This document shows, one piece after another, positions 25,201-36,549 of a stretch of DNA of 64,000 bases. Origin of the DNA: Helicoverpa zea (taxonomy: Eukaryota > Arthropoda > Insecta > Lepidoptera > Noctuidae). The stretch is taken from the NCBI RefSeq assembly GCF_022581195.2, contig NC_061482.1:12896001-12960000 (forward strand), read 5' to 3'. The notes under the pieces are model-generated. The model was not told the origin of the DNA. It made no database searches and was given only the letters and a program-made list of their open reading frames with translations. Every line of letters begins with the position of its first letter. The first letter of the stretch is position 1. Both the position numbers and the translations under genes were made by a program.

Positions 25201-27480
25201 CATGGAAGATGAACACACAGATACATCGATGTTTTCATTCTCCCGAATTTGTGGTCACGGTTCACCAATTTTCATCAAAACCATATCTCGTTTCTGCTGA
25301 TAACCGCGATGGTATCATTTAATATTTGGTTTTGTATATTGTTTACTCTTTCTGAGTATTGAGGCAGAAAAACCACACTATTAATTACAAATATATGTAC
25401 ATTTTAAAATGTCATATCATACTGTTTGAGTGTTTACCGGGAACTTATATATTAAGTGAAAGCATTTTATTTTTCCAGTTACTTTATTTATAAAAGTAAA
25501 GTAATAAAATCTACTTCGCAACTCCTTGAAATGACATTTCGTGACAACCTATTGTAATTCTTGACCTGATTGTGAGTTTGCAAACAACTGATATTACAAT
25601 GAAAGTTTATAACAAATTATATAATCTGTTTTGAGAGCCATTAAGACCTATTACAAGACTCCTAGAAAAAAATATCAAGATTTAAATGCGAGTGTACTTT
25701 GAAGTCAGAATTAATAATGATATCTCACGTTTGCGTAATCGCACCATATATAATAGACTTTACTGGATTACAAAGCTTTTTATTAACAATACTTCTCGCA
25801 TTGATACGTCATATGAGATAAAGGGCACACAATATAACCCTTATTACTATCCGAATCATTACCATAAGAACAATAACATATTATCCGAAGTTTGCATAAG
25901 TTTATAGCTTTGAATCCTGACCAAAGCGCGCAATATAAAATCGTTGCGATTAATCTACCCGGACGGCGAGCTACTCTCCTTAAAGAATCTCCTAGATTGC
26001 AGAACTAGTGAACAAGCCCGCCAAGTCAAACAACATTCAATAAGCACCATTTAAGCTGATCCAAAAATAACTAAAACAATCTGAATGCAGACCATACACG
26101 ACTTTAGCCTGACATATAGTATTCCGCGCGCATTCTCTACAAGCGATCGCACGCGTGCTTCGAATACCACACCAATTTCAGCGAACGTTTTAATGCAAAC
26201 AAATTAACGTACGACACACAAATTACACCTTATTTGGTTAGAAATAAAGTCTATTATTCTGGAATAAAAAATGATAAACTAACTAGCTGGAAGATGAATA
26301 CCCAATAAGTTTTAGAATAGGAGATGTATTAGCCAATCATGGAGGAGTAGTGCTGCATGATCAGCCAATGATGAAAGCGGGATTTTATGGGTTTTAGCTA
26401 TCTGTTATTGAGACGTTTGGTCTCCGTTCGTTGCATACCGATATTTGCATATCGTGAGCACAATGTCATTCTCAAGACCTCTAGAATATCCAGTTAGTAC
26501 ATATCATGTGTGTAAATAAGAATACTAGACTTTTTAAAGTAAAAGTTTATTTGTAATTTCACAATTATATATTTAAGAAATAAAAATTCTAGCTTAAAAT
26601 GATAAACGTATAATTTTTGAGAATATTTAAGTCATAGCTAATGTAAACCTAAGACACCCTGAAGACTTACACAAGATACTCTTTTCCATCTGTTTAATTC
26701 CCTCTAAACCTAAACATACACAAACAAATATACAACAAAGGTCAACGAACCCTACCAGCTTAGGTAGTAATTGAAAGTTGCACAATTAAATCATGCCACT
26801 TGCAGAGTTGCATTTAAAATTCAAAGTAGGTTGCAACTCATTAAACCAACACAGGTACTTTGGACGCTAAGTCTACATTATTAATCTATTTAAATGCTGT
26901 TTTGTGGAACATAATTAGTTTTGATAACCATATAACTTAGTATGTATGATGGTAGCTATTTATTTACGAACGCAATGCGTGGACTTACATAATTCATGAT
27001 TAGCAAAAAGTATAATCTATGTAGGGGTGGTAGACGATAACTCGGATGATATACGATAGGCTGACAGCTAGATTTAAACAAAATTAATATATGTACATAC
27101 GAAATATCTAACAAAATTAATATTAAATAAAAATGTAAATATTGCGTCAAAAAAATCTTAGTGGCAAGATGTTTTAATTGTATTAAGAATAGAATTACCA
27201 TAAAACCACAGATTATTCAACATTATACATGATATTTTTTTAAGAACGCATTCTTGAAAAAACTGTCATCCCTACGACAGAATCATACTCATATGGGTAG
27301 ACATTACTCCTATAAGTACTTATTCACTCATGCGCTTGCGTTGGTTGGTCACGAAAGTTCAACGGGACCGGGTTCAAACTCACGACCTTTCTCACAGGCA
27401 GTCCTCACGATAGCCCTAGGCCATTGTCTCCTAGGACCGAACGAAGAGAAAGGACAATGCCAGGGTCTGGGCTCTAAGTT
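22287..27480. other. No supported gene
   Basis: AT-rich sequence. The 125-codon minus-strand frame at 24169-24546 is the longest. It has no motif that I recognise, no family resemblance and no splice or promoter signals, so I leave it uncalled. At 27340-27480, just before the tandem array, is a GC-richer segment that looks like part of the same dispersed repeat family. Confidence 0.5.
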
Positions 27481-28034
27481 TGCCCAGCAGTGGGAGTAGT
27501 TCCAGCTGGTTCCATAGTGCACTCTGAACACGAAATCCAAATATTTTGGAAATCGGTCCCAGAGGTCCCGAGAAAAACCGATTCAAATGTTCTCCATAGA
27601 TAGTCACTTAACAAAGCCTGAGCCATTTGCCCAGCAGTGAAAGTGGTCGAAATAGGTTCTTTACTGCACTGTTGACACGAAATTCAAATATTTTGGAAAT
27701 CGGTCCTAGAGGTCCCGCGAAAAACCGGTTCAAATGTTAAACTTGAACAGTCACTTTATAAAGCCCAAGCCATTTGCCCAGTAGTGGGAATGGCTAGAAT
27801 AGGTTCTTTACTTCACTGTTATCAGGAAATCCAAATATTTTGGAAATCGGTCCCAGAGGTCCCGAGAAAAACCGGTTCTAATGTTCAACTTGAACAGTCA
27901 CTTTACAAAGCCCAAGCCATTTGCCCAGTAGTGGGAATGGTTAAAATAGGTTCTTTACTTCACTCTTAAGACGGAATCCAAATATTTTTGTAATCGGTCC
28001 CAGAGGTCCCGAGAAAAACGGGTTCTAATGTTAG
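27481..28034 (+). repeat. Tandem array, 147-bp period, about 3.8 copies
   Basis: Each unit starts GCCCAGYAGTGRRA, continues AGGTTCTTTACT, CACTGTTA, then AATATTTTGGAAATCGGTCC, CAGAGGTCCCGAGAAAAAC, GGTTC, and CAGTCACTTTA-AAAGCC. The CGGTCC anchor falls at 27554, 27701, 27848 and 27995, so the spacing is exactly 147 bp three times. Units differ by scattered substitutions. Small apparent ORFs that run through the units have no coding meaning. The unit is homologous to the inside of the inverted-repeat element at 28590-29090, where it lies in the opposite orientation. Confidence 0.93.
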
Positions 28035-28036
28035 CC

Positions 28037-28589
28037 AGCCATTGTTAGTAAGCCATTTTAAGTAGCCACAAACCTAACAACCTCTTTTCTTGAAATAACA
28101 TTCAGATAGTTAGTGGTTTCACTGTTAACAGGATAAAAAAAAAAAACAGAAATAGACATTTAAAGGTAACTGTTGTTTCTCTTGCTTTTCAGTCTCTGTC
28201 TACCACAATCAGTCCTAAGTTCGTGTAGCGCCATGCAACTAATATCCGTAATGGCAATGGAAAAATGTTATCAAGACGAATAAAATAAGCTCGAACACGA
28301 GGTAGTAAATAGATGCCGTTGAGGAGTTCCCTCGTCTCGCTGTCGTCTCCATCGTCAGGTCTGGTCTTAACCTCCACTGTTTTGTGGTGTCGGAGACATA
28401 TACCCGAATGACAAGTTTTTATTCGATATGCGCTAACAATTTTTCCGAGAGTTCCCTATTGTTTTAAGGTTTCTATCACCAGACCCTGAACCGAATAACA
28501 AAGAAACCGTTTGGAAAGTAAATCCTTTCAAACAATAAAATGATTGTTTAAATCGGTTGGTAAACGACGGAGTTATGCACGTACTTACG
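28037..28589. other. No feature seen between the array and the next element
   Basis: Low-complexity and AT-rich sequence with an A-run at about 28136-28146. I see no gene. Confidence 0.5.
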
Positions 28590-29090
28590 TAAAAAGAATA
28601 CAAACGAACTGAAAAACTCCTCCATTTTTTGAAGTCGGTAAAAAAAAATCTCGTTCAATACCTCGTATTTGTCGATTAATATTATAATGCATTTCAATTA
28701 AGGTAATAAAAGTGGAATAGTTAAGAGTTCGTAAGCATATTTTTCGTAATATTGAATAAGAGTCAAACCAGTTTTTCTCAGGACTCCTGGGATAGATTTC
28801 GAAATATTTCGGTCTGGGACCTATTATAAGCCTATGGAACAAAATACACTATGCAGTTACTGTGGGCAACTCTTGAGCCCAACTTCCATACAAAGAATAG
28901 CATTGTCCTTTATCAGTCCCTCTAATTGTTCAATGCGCGATCAATTTTATCTCATCAATTTGAAGTGGTTAGTACGGAATTGCTATATATGTATTTCAAA
29001 TTCGTTTTCAGAAGTGTGTTTGAATCTTTGGTAGTTTATAACCAACCTCCAAAAAGGAGGGGGTTTCAATTTGTAAGGACCTTTTTTAAA
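28590..29090. mobile_element. Inverted-repeat element with GAAGTCGGT/CCTCC ends
   Basis: The left end reads AATACAAACGAACTGAAAAA, CTCCTCC, T-run, GAAGTCGGT (about 28594-28640). The right end is its degenerate complement: ACCAACCTCC, AAAAAGGAGG, GGTTTCAATTTG (about 29040-29075). The arms are about 45-50 bp and diverged. From memory, these ends belong to a dispersed repeat very common in Lepidoptera. No transposase is encoded; the 85-codon minus-strand frame (28585-28842) just reads through the repeat. On the minus strand, 28885-28760 aligns with the 147-bp unit (GGGCTCAAGAGTTGCCCA, then AAATATTTCGAAATC, CTGAGAAAAACTGGTTT). Exact boundaries and superfamily are uncertain. Confidence 0.65.
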
Positions 29091-31380
29091 AATATAGTGC
29101 TATTTGTGAAATAACGCTGTTTTGCTAAATTAGATACTTTGTCAGCAGTTACGTAATTGAGGCAATATCATCGTGCCTTCACATGTCAATATATCAGCTT
29201 ACAAAATCAAATGTCAAACGCCAATGTCCCAATTAATACGAAACATAAATAAAAAATTGCTAACAAATCTTATTTCCAACAAACAAGATTTTTTCTGCTA
29301 ATTAATAAAAATATTTATAGACGTAACTAGTGTTGTCCATTCGATACTTCACTTCACTGTTAATCGATTCGATCTATAAACGAGTATAAACCGGACACCT
29401 ACAGCCGGTAGTAGCGTGTCTACTTCTGTCAGGAGAAAACAACCGTTCTTAAAGTTAATTTGAATGATAATCAATGAGGATGCAGACTTCATACAATGTT
29501 AGCGCCCGAGTCTTGCATCCGGTCAGGCAGTTCGGCCGGACAGGCTAAGAAAGTGGGCCGATATGCACATCCCTTTTACTATGTGACTGCTTTGAAAGCT
29601 TATCATAACACTATGTAATCCTGCGTCCTGCGTGAGCAATCTGGATGTGAACGCGACGCGAAAGCAACCAACTGAGTCTATTTCTTAAGATGCGGCCTAC
29701 GTGACGTGGCGCGCACATCCTTCAATTCGCTTCATATCGCTTCGCATTCGCGTATATTCGTCCACAAGGACTGCATAAACTGAGATAAATTCTATCAGGT
29801 AAAAGCAGGAAAACGACAGGCATTAAATAGTATCTACTGTCAACAACATCGGCGCAGCAAAAGCTCTTTGCACACAAAAACGGCACGTGCATCGATCATC
29901 ACGCTTGTTCGCTTGTTCAAAGCGGATTGATAAATTCAGACTTTTTATTTTTCAACTTTTTAGTAGCTCATTTATTTACTTTTCTGCAAAATTTACTCAT
30001 GTTATTTTCCTTCATCGTTTAATCAGAGGATACTTAAATAAACTTTGAATGCACTGGGAATAAATTGCCCTAGTTATTTCTTTGGTTTCACTCGTCCATG
30101 ATTAAAGGTATTCCGTAACGTTTTGAAATAGTACTCTGTAGGTACAATATCATTATTCTGGGTAATGAATGATGGTCCAAGTCGTTATGTTTACGCTATG
30201 TTAGAAAGGAAGGATGAGAAATTAAGTGTTCATAATAGACAAATTATTAACTTATATAATTTCTAGTATACCTATAGAAAGGCACTTCTAATAAAGTTAC
30301 AACCATTTGATAAATAAGCACTTATAAAATGATTGCAATAATTCAATACTTGCAGATGTTGTTTGTTATGATCTAGTCATGAAAAAAACCATCAGCATTT
30401 TTTTCTATAACAAAAATATTCCACTATGTTAGCTGAACTAATCACTTAAGCTCATTTCGACAAAAATAGTACCTACCTAAGCTAGATGCCAAAGGAAGGA
30501 GACTTGCTTATTCTCTATTTTCATCAACTACAAAATCATCTTCATATTCCGACTGAATATCAATTTTGGTTTCACAGCTCCATAAACGCTGTCAATAAAC
30601 TGTCAGCACCATTTCAGGCCTAAATCTGAAACGCTCAGAATGGCTCACGTAAATACCACTAGCAACGAAACTCATGCACCTGGGCGGTAACGGAATTTCC
30701 CAATATTGACTCTATATCTATTGTTTTACTAACCAGAATTTTGACAATAGCCTCATATAAGTAATATGAATTCCTATTTCTAGTAGCCAAGCAAATTAAT
30801 ATGTCACTAGAATTTCGACTCAAAGGACCGCTCTATTCACTAGTGCTACAACACGGCTGAGTAAACTATGCTATAGCTGTAATACTAAATAATTCGCTCA
30901 CTAGAGAAACACAACATATGAACACTCGAATATAGAATATTGGGAACGGCCTTACATTCGACGTCAATACCAAATAGCGAACAAAAGTAATTAGCTTTAA
31001 AAATCTAAGTGTGTCATAAGGTCGTGACTTGGACCGCTCGGGCCGCGCCGTGAGCTCTCAACGTCTCATAAGATTACAGTGCGTTGGCATTTGTTCGACA
31101 GTCTTGAATGAAAGTGCAGTGATCTCCCGGCAAGTTCATTAATGCGTCCGACGATACGAAGTTCGGAAGTGATCCACGATGCAGACGGATGTCCGTGCTA
31201 CTGTCTCGAAAATTGCCTTTTGTATGTTCGTTTGATAGGAATGTTTTATTTCAATGTGTTTAATACAGGATGGATTATTAATTTAGGTGAACTTAAATAC
31301 TTGACCTCAGACATTACTTCTTCAGTCATCACGTCTAAAATTTATGTTCTAAAAATGCAGGTTTAAGAATAGGAAGACGA
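29091..31380. other. No confident gene; candidate promoter or first exon near 31040-31216
   Basis: Mostly AT-rich. A short dispersed repeat lies at 30814-30894 (separate entry). At 31040-31216 the GC content rises and an ATG (31142) opens a frame with codon use that looks more coding than its surroundings (MRPTIRSSEVIHDADGCPCY). No strong splice donor follows; the nearest GT with some consensus is GTATGT at about 31220. I do not call a gene. Confidence 0.45.
30814..30894 (+). repeat. Dispersed repeat pair, copy 1
   Basis: TTCGACTCAAAGGACC, CTATTCAC, AGTGCTAC, ACGGCTGAGTAAACTAT, CTGTAATACTA. The same blocks in the same order and orientation recur at 49548-49630, with small indels. I cannot name the family. 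Confidence 0.75.
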
Positions 31381-31438
31381 GATGCAAAATTTGAAATTTT
31401 TTAATGACCTATCATTAAAAAATTTCAAATTTTGCATC
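31381..31438. repeat. Perfect hairpin: 27-bp stem, 4-nt loop
   Basis: 31381-31407 (GATGCAAAATTTGAAATTTT followed by TTAATGA) is the exact reverse complement of 31412-31438, with the loop CCTA. There are no mismatches in the stem. If transcribed it would form a perfect duplex. It could be a DNA cruciform or snap-back duplication, a transposon end, or a small-RNA precursor. Perfect pairing and a 4-nt loop are unusual for an animal microRNA. Confidence 0.95.
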
Positions 31439-31804
31439 GATGTAGGTACCTCCCTATCGATGTAACCTTTACTTTTTATAGTTTGATTAATTAATCAATG
31501 TTATTAGTGCTGAACGATAAGCATTAGGTTCCAACAATAGCCTGCGAGGACACCATTGTTAATATTGTAATTACAATAAAAAACGAACCAATTACATTGT
31601 CAGTAAACTTCTCAACAACACCAATGTCGTTAAAAAATAAAACGGAAAATAATGTCTAGACGTATACCATATTAATAAGCTGCATTAAGTATAAATGTTA
31701 AAAGTTTTTGTCCAAAATGCCGAACGGGTCTTCAATAATACTTTTACTGAACAAAAACAGTGCGACGCTGAAAAAGGCGAGACGGCGCAAGATGGCGCGC
31801 TGGT
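31439..31804. other. Spacer before hAT copy B
   Basis: AT-rich until about 31755, then a GC-rich target region with GACGGCGCAAGATGGCGCGC. The GC-rich part continues on the far side of the inserted element (34375-34445), so it was one locus before the insertion. Confidence 0.6.
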
Positions 31805-31812
31805 TTCCCACG
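31805..31812. repeat. 8-bp target site duplication of hAT copy B, left
   Basis: TTCCCACG abuts the element end CAAGCGCGGATCCA and matches 34367-34374 exactly. It differs from the octamer of copy A. Confidence 0.93.
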
Positions 31813-33454
31813 CAAGCGCGGATCCAGCCCTCAAAAAAGGTTGTGGTCACAGCTACTAGAAAATCGGAACTAGAAGCGGCTACTAGAAAAGTACAAGTCG
31901 GAGCATGAACATGCTCATTAAAAATTATGCAAGTCGTTTATGAACTTTTGAATGAAATTATTTCCTTTTTTCTGAGCATCAGGACTTTGGCATTAGGAAT
32001 GAAAATAAACTTAGGAGGAAGTTGGACCCGATAAAAAAAATAGTTTCGATCCAAACCTATTTCAATCAATAACCTCTAGTAGCCAGTAAGCCAATATAGG
32101 GAGGGTTTGACGCATTTGGTGCACTTCTCAACTACCAGTGGCGGCATAGCATCGGGTGGCACCCGGGGCTGCTACCTATTGAGCACCCCAAAAAAAAAAA
32201 ACGACAAAATAAAATTACGAACCAATCTAATAATGCTAAAAAGTTTTTTTTATTTTTTTAATATATCTAAACTCATATTATGCTCACTATCAGTTCCGTC
32301 TCTAGCTTATGTACCGCAATCAAAAATTATAAATTTTAAAAAACCCCCGACCCAAAAAAGCACGCAATTATTATGACAAAAGTTTAAAAACGCTAAACCC
32401 TATAAAAAGCAAAAAATAACTTTTAACACTACGTAAGTACCAACTAAAGCATGTCAGACTAAACTAAATTTTGTCGTGTCGGGGGACCGCTCTAATTTAT
32501 TAGCTTAACGTTAGAAGTAATTATATACTACTACATTATATATACTTCTTATAACTTTTTATATAATTTTGTTTAGATACGTGTTTTTTTATACGAATGT
32601 TGTAATTAAGTAGGTATCATTTGATTAATGTAGTATTTTTAAAGGTAAAAAGCGGTCCCCCGACACGTCAAAATTTAGTTTAGTCTGACATGCTTTAGTT
32701 GGTACTTACGTAGTGTTAAAAGTTATTTTTTGCTTTTTATAGGGTTTAGCGTTTTTAAACTTTTGTCATAATAATTGCGTGCTTTTTTGGGTCGGGGGTT
32801 TTTTAAAATTTATAATTTTATTTTATTTCATGCTTTTTGAAGGAGCTCCTTAATTTTTCCTTCTTTCATTAAATTTCTTTTATTTTAAGATGTGGTCGCT
32901 ATATGCGATCTCGGCCAAAGGAAGCTGTTTAACAATCCTCATGACAAACTGGCTCTGGGAGAATTGCACAGATTGAGAAACAATAAAGATTAACCTTTGG
33001 TCATTTTAGACTTTCAGCAAAAATACATATAAATCGGTTTATCCGTTTCATTCCGGCATTCCAGGGTTTCATCCGCCACATCCTATTTCCAGCATCAGGT
33101 TCTAGTCAATTAGAAAAATGAAGAGAGCTAGTCAAGACAAATTCAACGAGCCCAAACTCGATGGGTTTACTAAAAGGCAGTTCAGGGTTACGTCTCCTAT
33201 CTTCGTGTCCTAACAGCAGACCAGCTCAGTGGTTCCAGAAGACATTAGTGTTTCAAATTTCTGATCCCACATATGCTTGCAAGTAAACTGAGCGTGTAAC
33301 ATTCCTATCACACCTAACAAACGAGCTGATGACCTTGAAGACCTGAACCGATTTCCACCAAACATAGCTAAGAACACTCCCGAATGACATACCTTTCAAA
33401 CAAAAAAAACCGCATTACAATCGGATCATCCGTTTGGGAGCTACGATGCCACAT

Positions 33455-33485
<31 letters not shown>

Positions 33486-34366
33486 TCAAACTTATAACAC
33501 CCCGTCGTTTTTGCGTCGGGGGTTAATTACTAAAGCACCCCTATGTATGGAAAGATTGTGAGTAGTTTTGTTTTTTGCGCGAGCGTAGCAAGCCGGAACA
33601 TTTTTAGATTTCGTCGTAGTTACCAAGTTATAAAACCAAAAGCGAAGACGTGGAATAAAACTGTATAAATATTATAAATTTTTGAGTTCTGTGCCACAAA
33701 AATACCTATAGAAATTATGGAAAAGTACTGTGAAATTAAGAAGTTGTGAGCGTAGTGAGCGCAAAATTTTGGAGTCTTGGGACACGAAATCACAGAAACA
33801 AGTAAAAAAAAAGCCACTGCTAAGTGAAAAAACCGCGAGCGTAGCGAGCGCGAGATTTTTTGAGTTTTGGTACTGTTTTGTACAAAAAAATGTAAAATAG
33901 TGTCTATTGTAAATAATAATAATTTTATTGTAATAGACAGCTGTGTTGCTGTTTTGTTCTTTACCGCTTCTTGTTAACCAGAAAGTCCTGAAAGAGGGCG
34001 TTATGGGGGTGCTATCCTTTTCTACTTTCAATTTTAACTTAAACTAATCTAACGTTTTCGACATTGGGCTTAAACCACCGCAAAGTGAAAAAGCCGCGAG
34101 CGTAGCGAGCGCGAATTTTTTTGAGTTTTGGGACACAAAAGTACCTCAAAAACTAAAGCTGTTAGAAAAAAAAATATGGTGATCTCGAATTAATAAACAA
34201 CAGTCATAAAATTAAATGCAACAAAAAAAAGTATTATTTTGTTCCCTAGTGTTATCATCAGCCTATCGATTTAAAAAAACCGTAAAAGTGTGATGTCACA
34301 AGTCTAGGTCTAGGTAATAAGGTTGTGGGCATGCCCATCGTGCCCACAACGGTGGATCCGCCCTTG
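31813..34366 (-). mobile_element. Non-autonomous hAT element, copy B (2,554 bp, inverted)
   Basis: This is the reverse complement of copy A. Position p in A corresponds to 38350 minus p here throughout, so no indel separates the two. The ends are CAAGCGCGGATCCA (31813) and TGGATCCGCCCTTG (ending 34366). Long stretches I compared directly are identical, including the AC microsatellite (33455-33479), the 119-codon and 89-codon chance frames, and the one mismatch in the internal inverted repeat. The target duplication is TTCCCACG, so this is an independent insertion and not a segmental copy of locus A. It encodes no transposase. Identity implies very recent mobilisation by an autonomous relative elsewhere, or gene conversion between the copies. 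Confidence 0.93.
32323..32819. repeat. Internal long inverted repeat in hAT copy B
   Basis: Arms 32323-32491 and 32651-32819 correspond to the 169-bp arms of copy A, with the same 159-bp spacer. Confidence 0.88.
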
Positions 34367-34374
34367 TTCCCACG
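34367..34374. repeat. 8-bp target site duplication of hAT copy B, right
   Basis: TTCCCACG follows the terminal CCCTTG and equals the left octamer. Confidence 0.93.
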
Positions 34375-36546
34375 CATGCGCAATGGGAACCCGGCGCGCG
34401 CACATGTGCTCGTTTACGCGGGAAAACTCGCCGCGTATCGCGCATGTTTTTTTTTCCATAAAATTCGTGTCAAGCTCACGCTATTAATGAATTTGTAAAC
34501 AAACACGTTTGAGGTTGCATAGGTTTTATGTAAAGGTTTGATTAAATTAGGCATGATTTAGTTTTTGGTTAATTACAATTTGTTGTTTATCTATTCAGAA
34601 TGGTAATCAGTGTGATTTATTTAAACGCAGATAAATAAAAAATATCGCCCTTCATACTTGTCTAAATTGATTTAATAGTTTGTTTGAATTTCACTTAAAC
34701 GCCCTTCTCTTCCATTTACAGCTAGGTACAACATCTCCACTATAGAATGTTACTTTGCCAGTATCTCAAAAACTATCTAGATAGGTACTTTTTAACGTGA
34801 CGTCCCAAGTATCTCGAGGCCAGCCGGGCCGGGCATCGAACCGGCACCGTTATGGCAACCTGTTCTCTCTCATTAGTTCCCTGCGGACATCTTACAATGT
34901 AATTGCAATTTATCTTCTGTTTGTAATGAGTATTACAAACTTTAACAGGACGTAGTATTTTTTCGTACGCTTGCAACAGTTAGTTATGTCTGTAAGTAAA
35001 TAACTAGTTATTTAGATAGCAACAAAGTTGTTTAATTTCACAAGGACACGTCACAGTTCAGCTTTACTTTTTAAGTGACTTATTTTTTTTTTTGCGCCGT
35101 AGTATATTTAAAAAACATAAACACAAAATAGAAGAACCAACCCCAAAAATGCATAAAACATAAAACTTCAAGTACCATCATCCCCGACATGGATTTCTTG
35201 GTAAAAAAGTATTTTTTTCTCAAGGGATCCGATTAGAGTGGGGCTCATTTAGCTGGGCACACGTGGTAGCCCGCATATGTTGCCTCCAGCTTAATAACGA
35301 GCATCTGTGTTTCTGGCTCAATATTACTCGACAATGATCAAAAACAACCAAATATTAACCCGAAGATTGTAACAGATGACTATCTAATTCGGCCGTATAT
35401 TCCTTCGCCCGCAAGAGGCATTCAAGATGTTTCAAGATGCAACCGCGCCGATTTGAAATGGTGTTTTATTGGGTATGTTCGTGTCAACTATCGAAACGTC
35501 TTAAATTAGTCGGATTGTAATGTTAGGGTCAGTACCAATTGACCCTATGCAGCTGCCGTTGGAAACGGTCCGTTTTCATGCGTCCCGATGTAAATACTTG
35601 TATTTTATTTGAAACGTGTTTGTTTCGATTTTGAATGCAATTGAGGAAATACTTTATGATACCTTATCTTTTGGACACAGGAAGGAAGTCAGAGGCGCTG
35701 ATTGTTACGGGATATGTAGCTGATTTGTTTATCGGCACCACCAGTAATCCATGTGGATAATTATTATATTAGTTTAACCGCATGAAATTCAGGACTTCAG
35801 TACATTTCTGGATTAAAAATAAATGAGCAAAAACTTGCAAAGGATTCTGAAAACTTAATCTAAATCGAAAGACATTCCATATCGAACAGCATACCGCAAC
35901 TACCAAATATGAACTTCAAGAGCTTTCAACAAAAAATCACGAAGCGAATCCACGCAGCCGCAGCTGTTAACATGTCAATAACAACTATTAGTTTGACACT
36001 GAAAACAATTGAAAACGGAACGGAAGCTTTCATTGTCCTTTTAACTATGTCACTAGCAAACCTCATTGGTGATCGGTGAACTAGTAAGAACCGATCCGTG
36101 AGCATGTGTCAATGTTTTTGAATCATCATCTCAATTGATGGCGTCTATCAATGAGAGGGGTGACACATCGTTCGGCTATTTATTTATACGTATGCCATAA
36201 TGCTCTGTTGGCAATGAAAGATGCAATGAAGGAACGTAATTGTCAACCTCTTTGTTTGATGCGGAACGGCACGAACGAACGATTGTTGCTTGTATAGAAC
36301 ACAGAATTGCTACTAGATTTCATCTTCTATTAAAGCGCTTTTTTATATAGGTAAGGTTACTAATTTAACCATCTTTTAAGGATAGAAGCGTCATTGGCAA
36401 CTTTATATAGCTCTGAGGACAATGAAATAATATGGTACTGTCAAACTGATCTTCTACTCACTGTATACATACCTAGTATCGTAGCAATATAGTATCATAG
36501 CAGTTTTCTACTTGTTAGAAAAGTTACATACATAAAAGTGTACCTT
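34375..36546. other. No supported gene
   Basis: Begins with the GC-rich right half of the hAT target locus (to about 34445), then becomes AT-rich. At about 34810-34860 the minus strand holds GGTTCGATGCC, which resembles an RNA polymerase III B box, but no A box or cloverleaf fits, so I do not call a tRNA or SINE. The rest shows no structure. Confidence 0.5.
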
Positions 36547-36549
36547 TTA
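36547..36549. repeat. TTA target duplication, left
   Basis: TTA precedes GGCGATT and matches the TTA at 36971-36973 in direct orientation. Confidence 0.7.

Noticed and set aside
27254..27969. Short ORFs of 60-81 codons through the 147-bp array
   Set aside because: 147 is divisible by three, so a frame open in one unit stays open in the next; this is a product of the repeat.
4319..34031. Identical 119-, 65- and 89-codon frames found twice (4319-4678 with 33672-34031; 4533-4730 with 33620-33817; 5974-6243 with 32107-32376), suggesting conserved proteins
   Set aside because: They are identical only because they lie in two copies of one transposon. Their composition is that of AT-rich repeat DNA and no domain is visible.
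3984..34366. Assembly artefact or segmental duplication as the cause of the inverted hAT pair
   Set aside because: The homology stops exactly at the terminal repeats, and each copy has its own perfect octamer duplication.
34800..34870. tRNA gene or tRNA-derived SINE on the minus strand (GGTTCGATGCC B-box-like word)
   Set aside because: No A box, acceptor stem or anticodon arm could be fitted around it.
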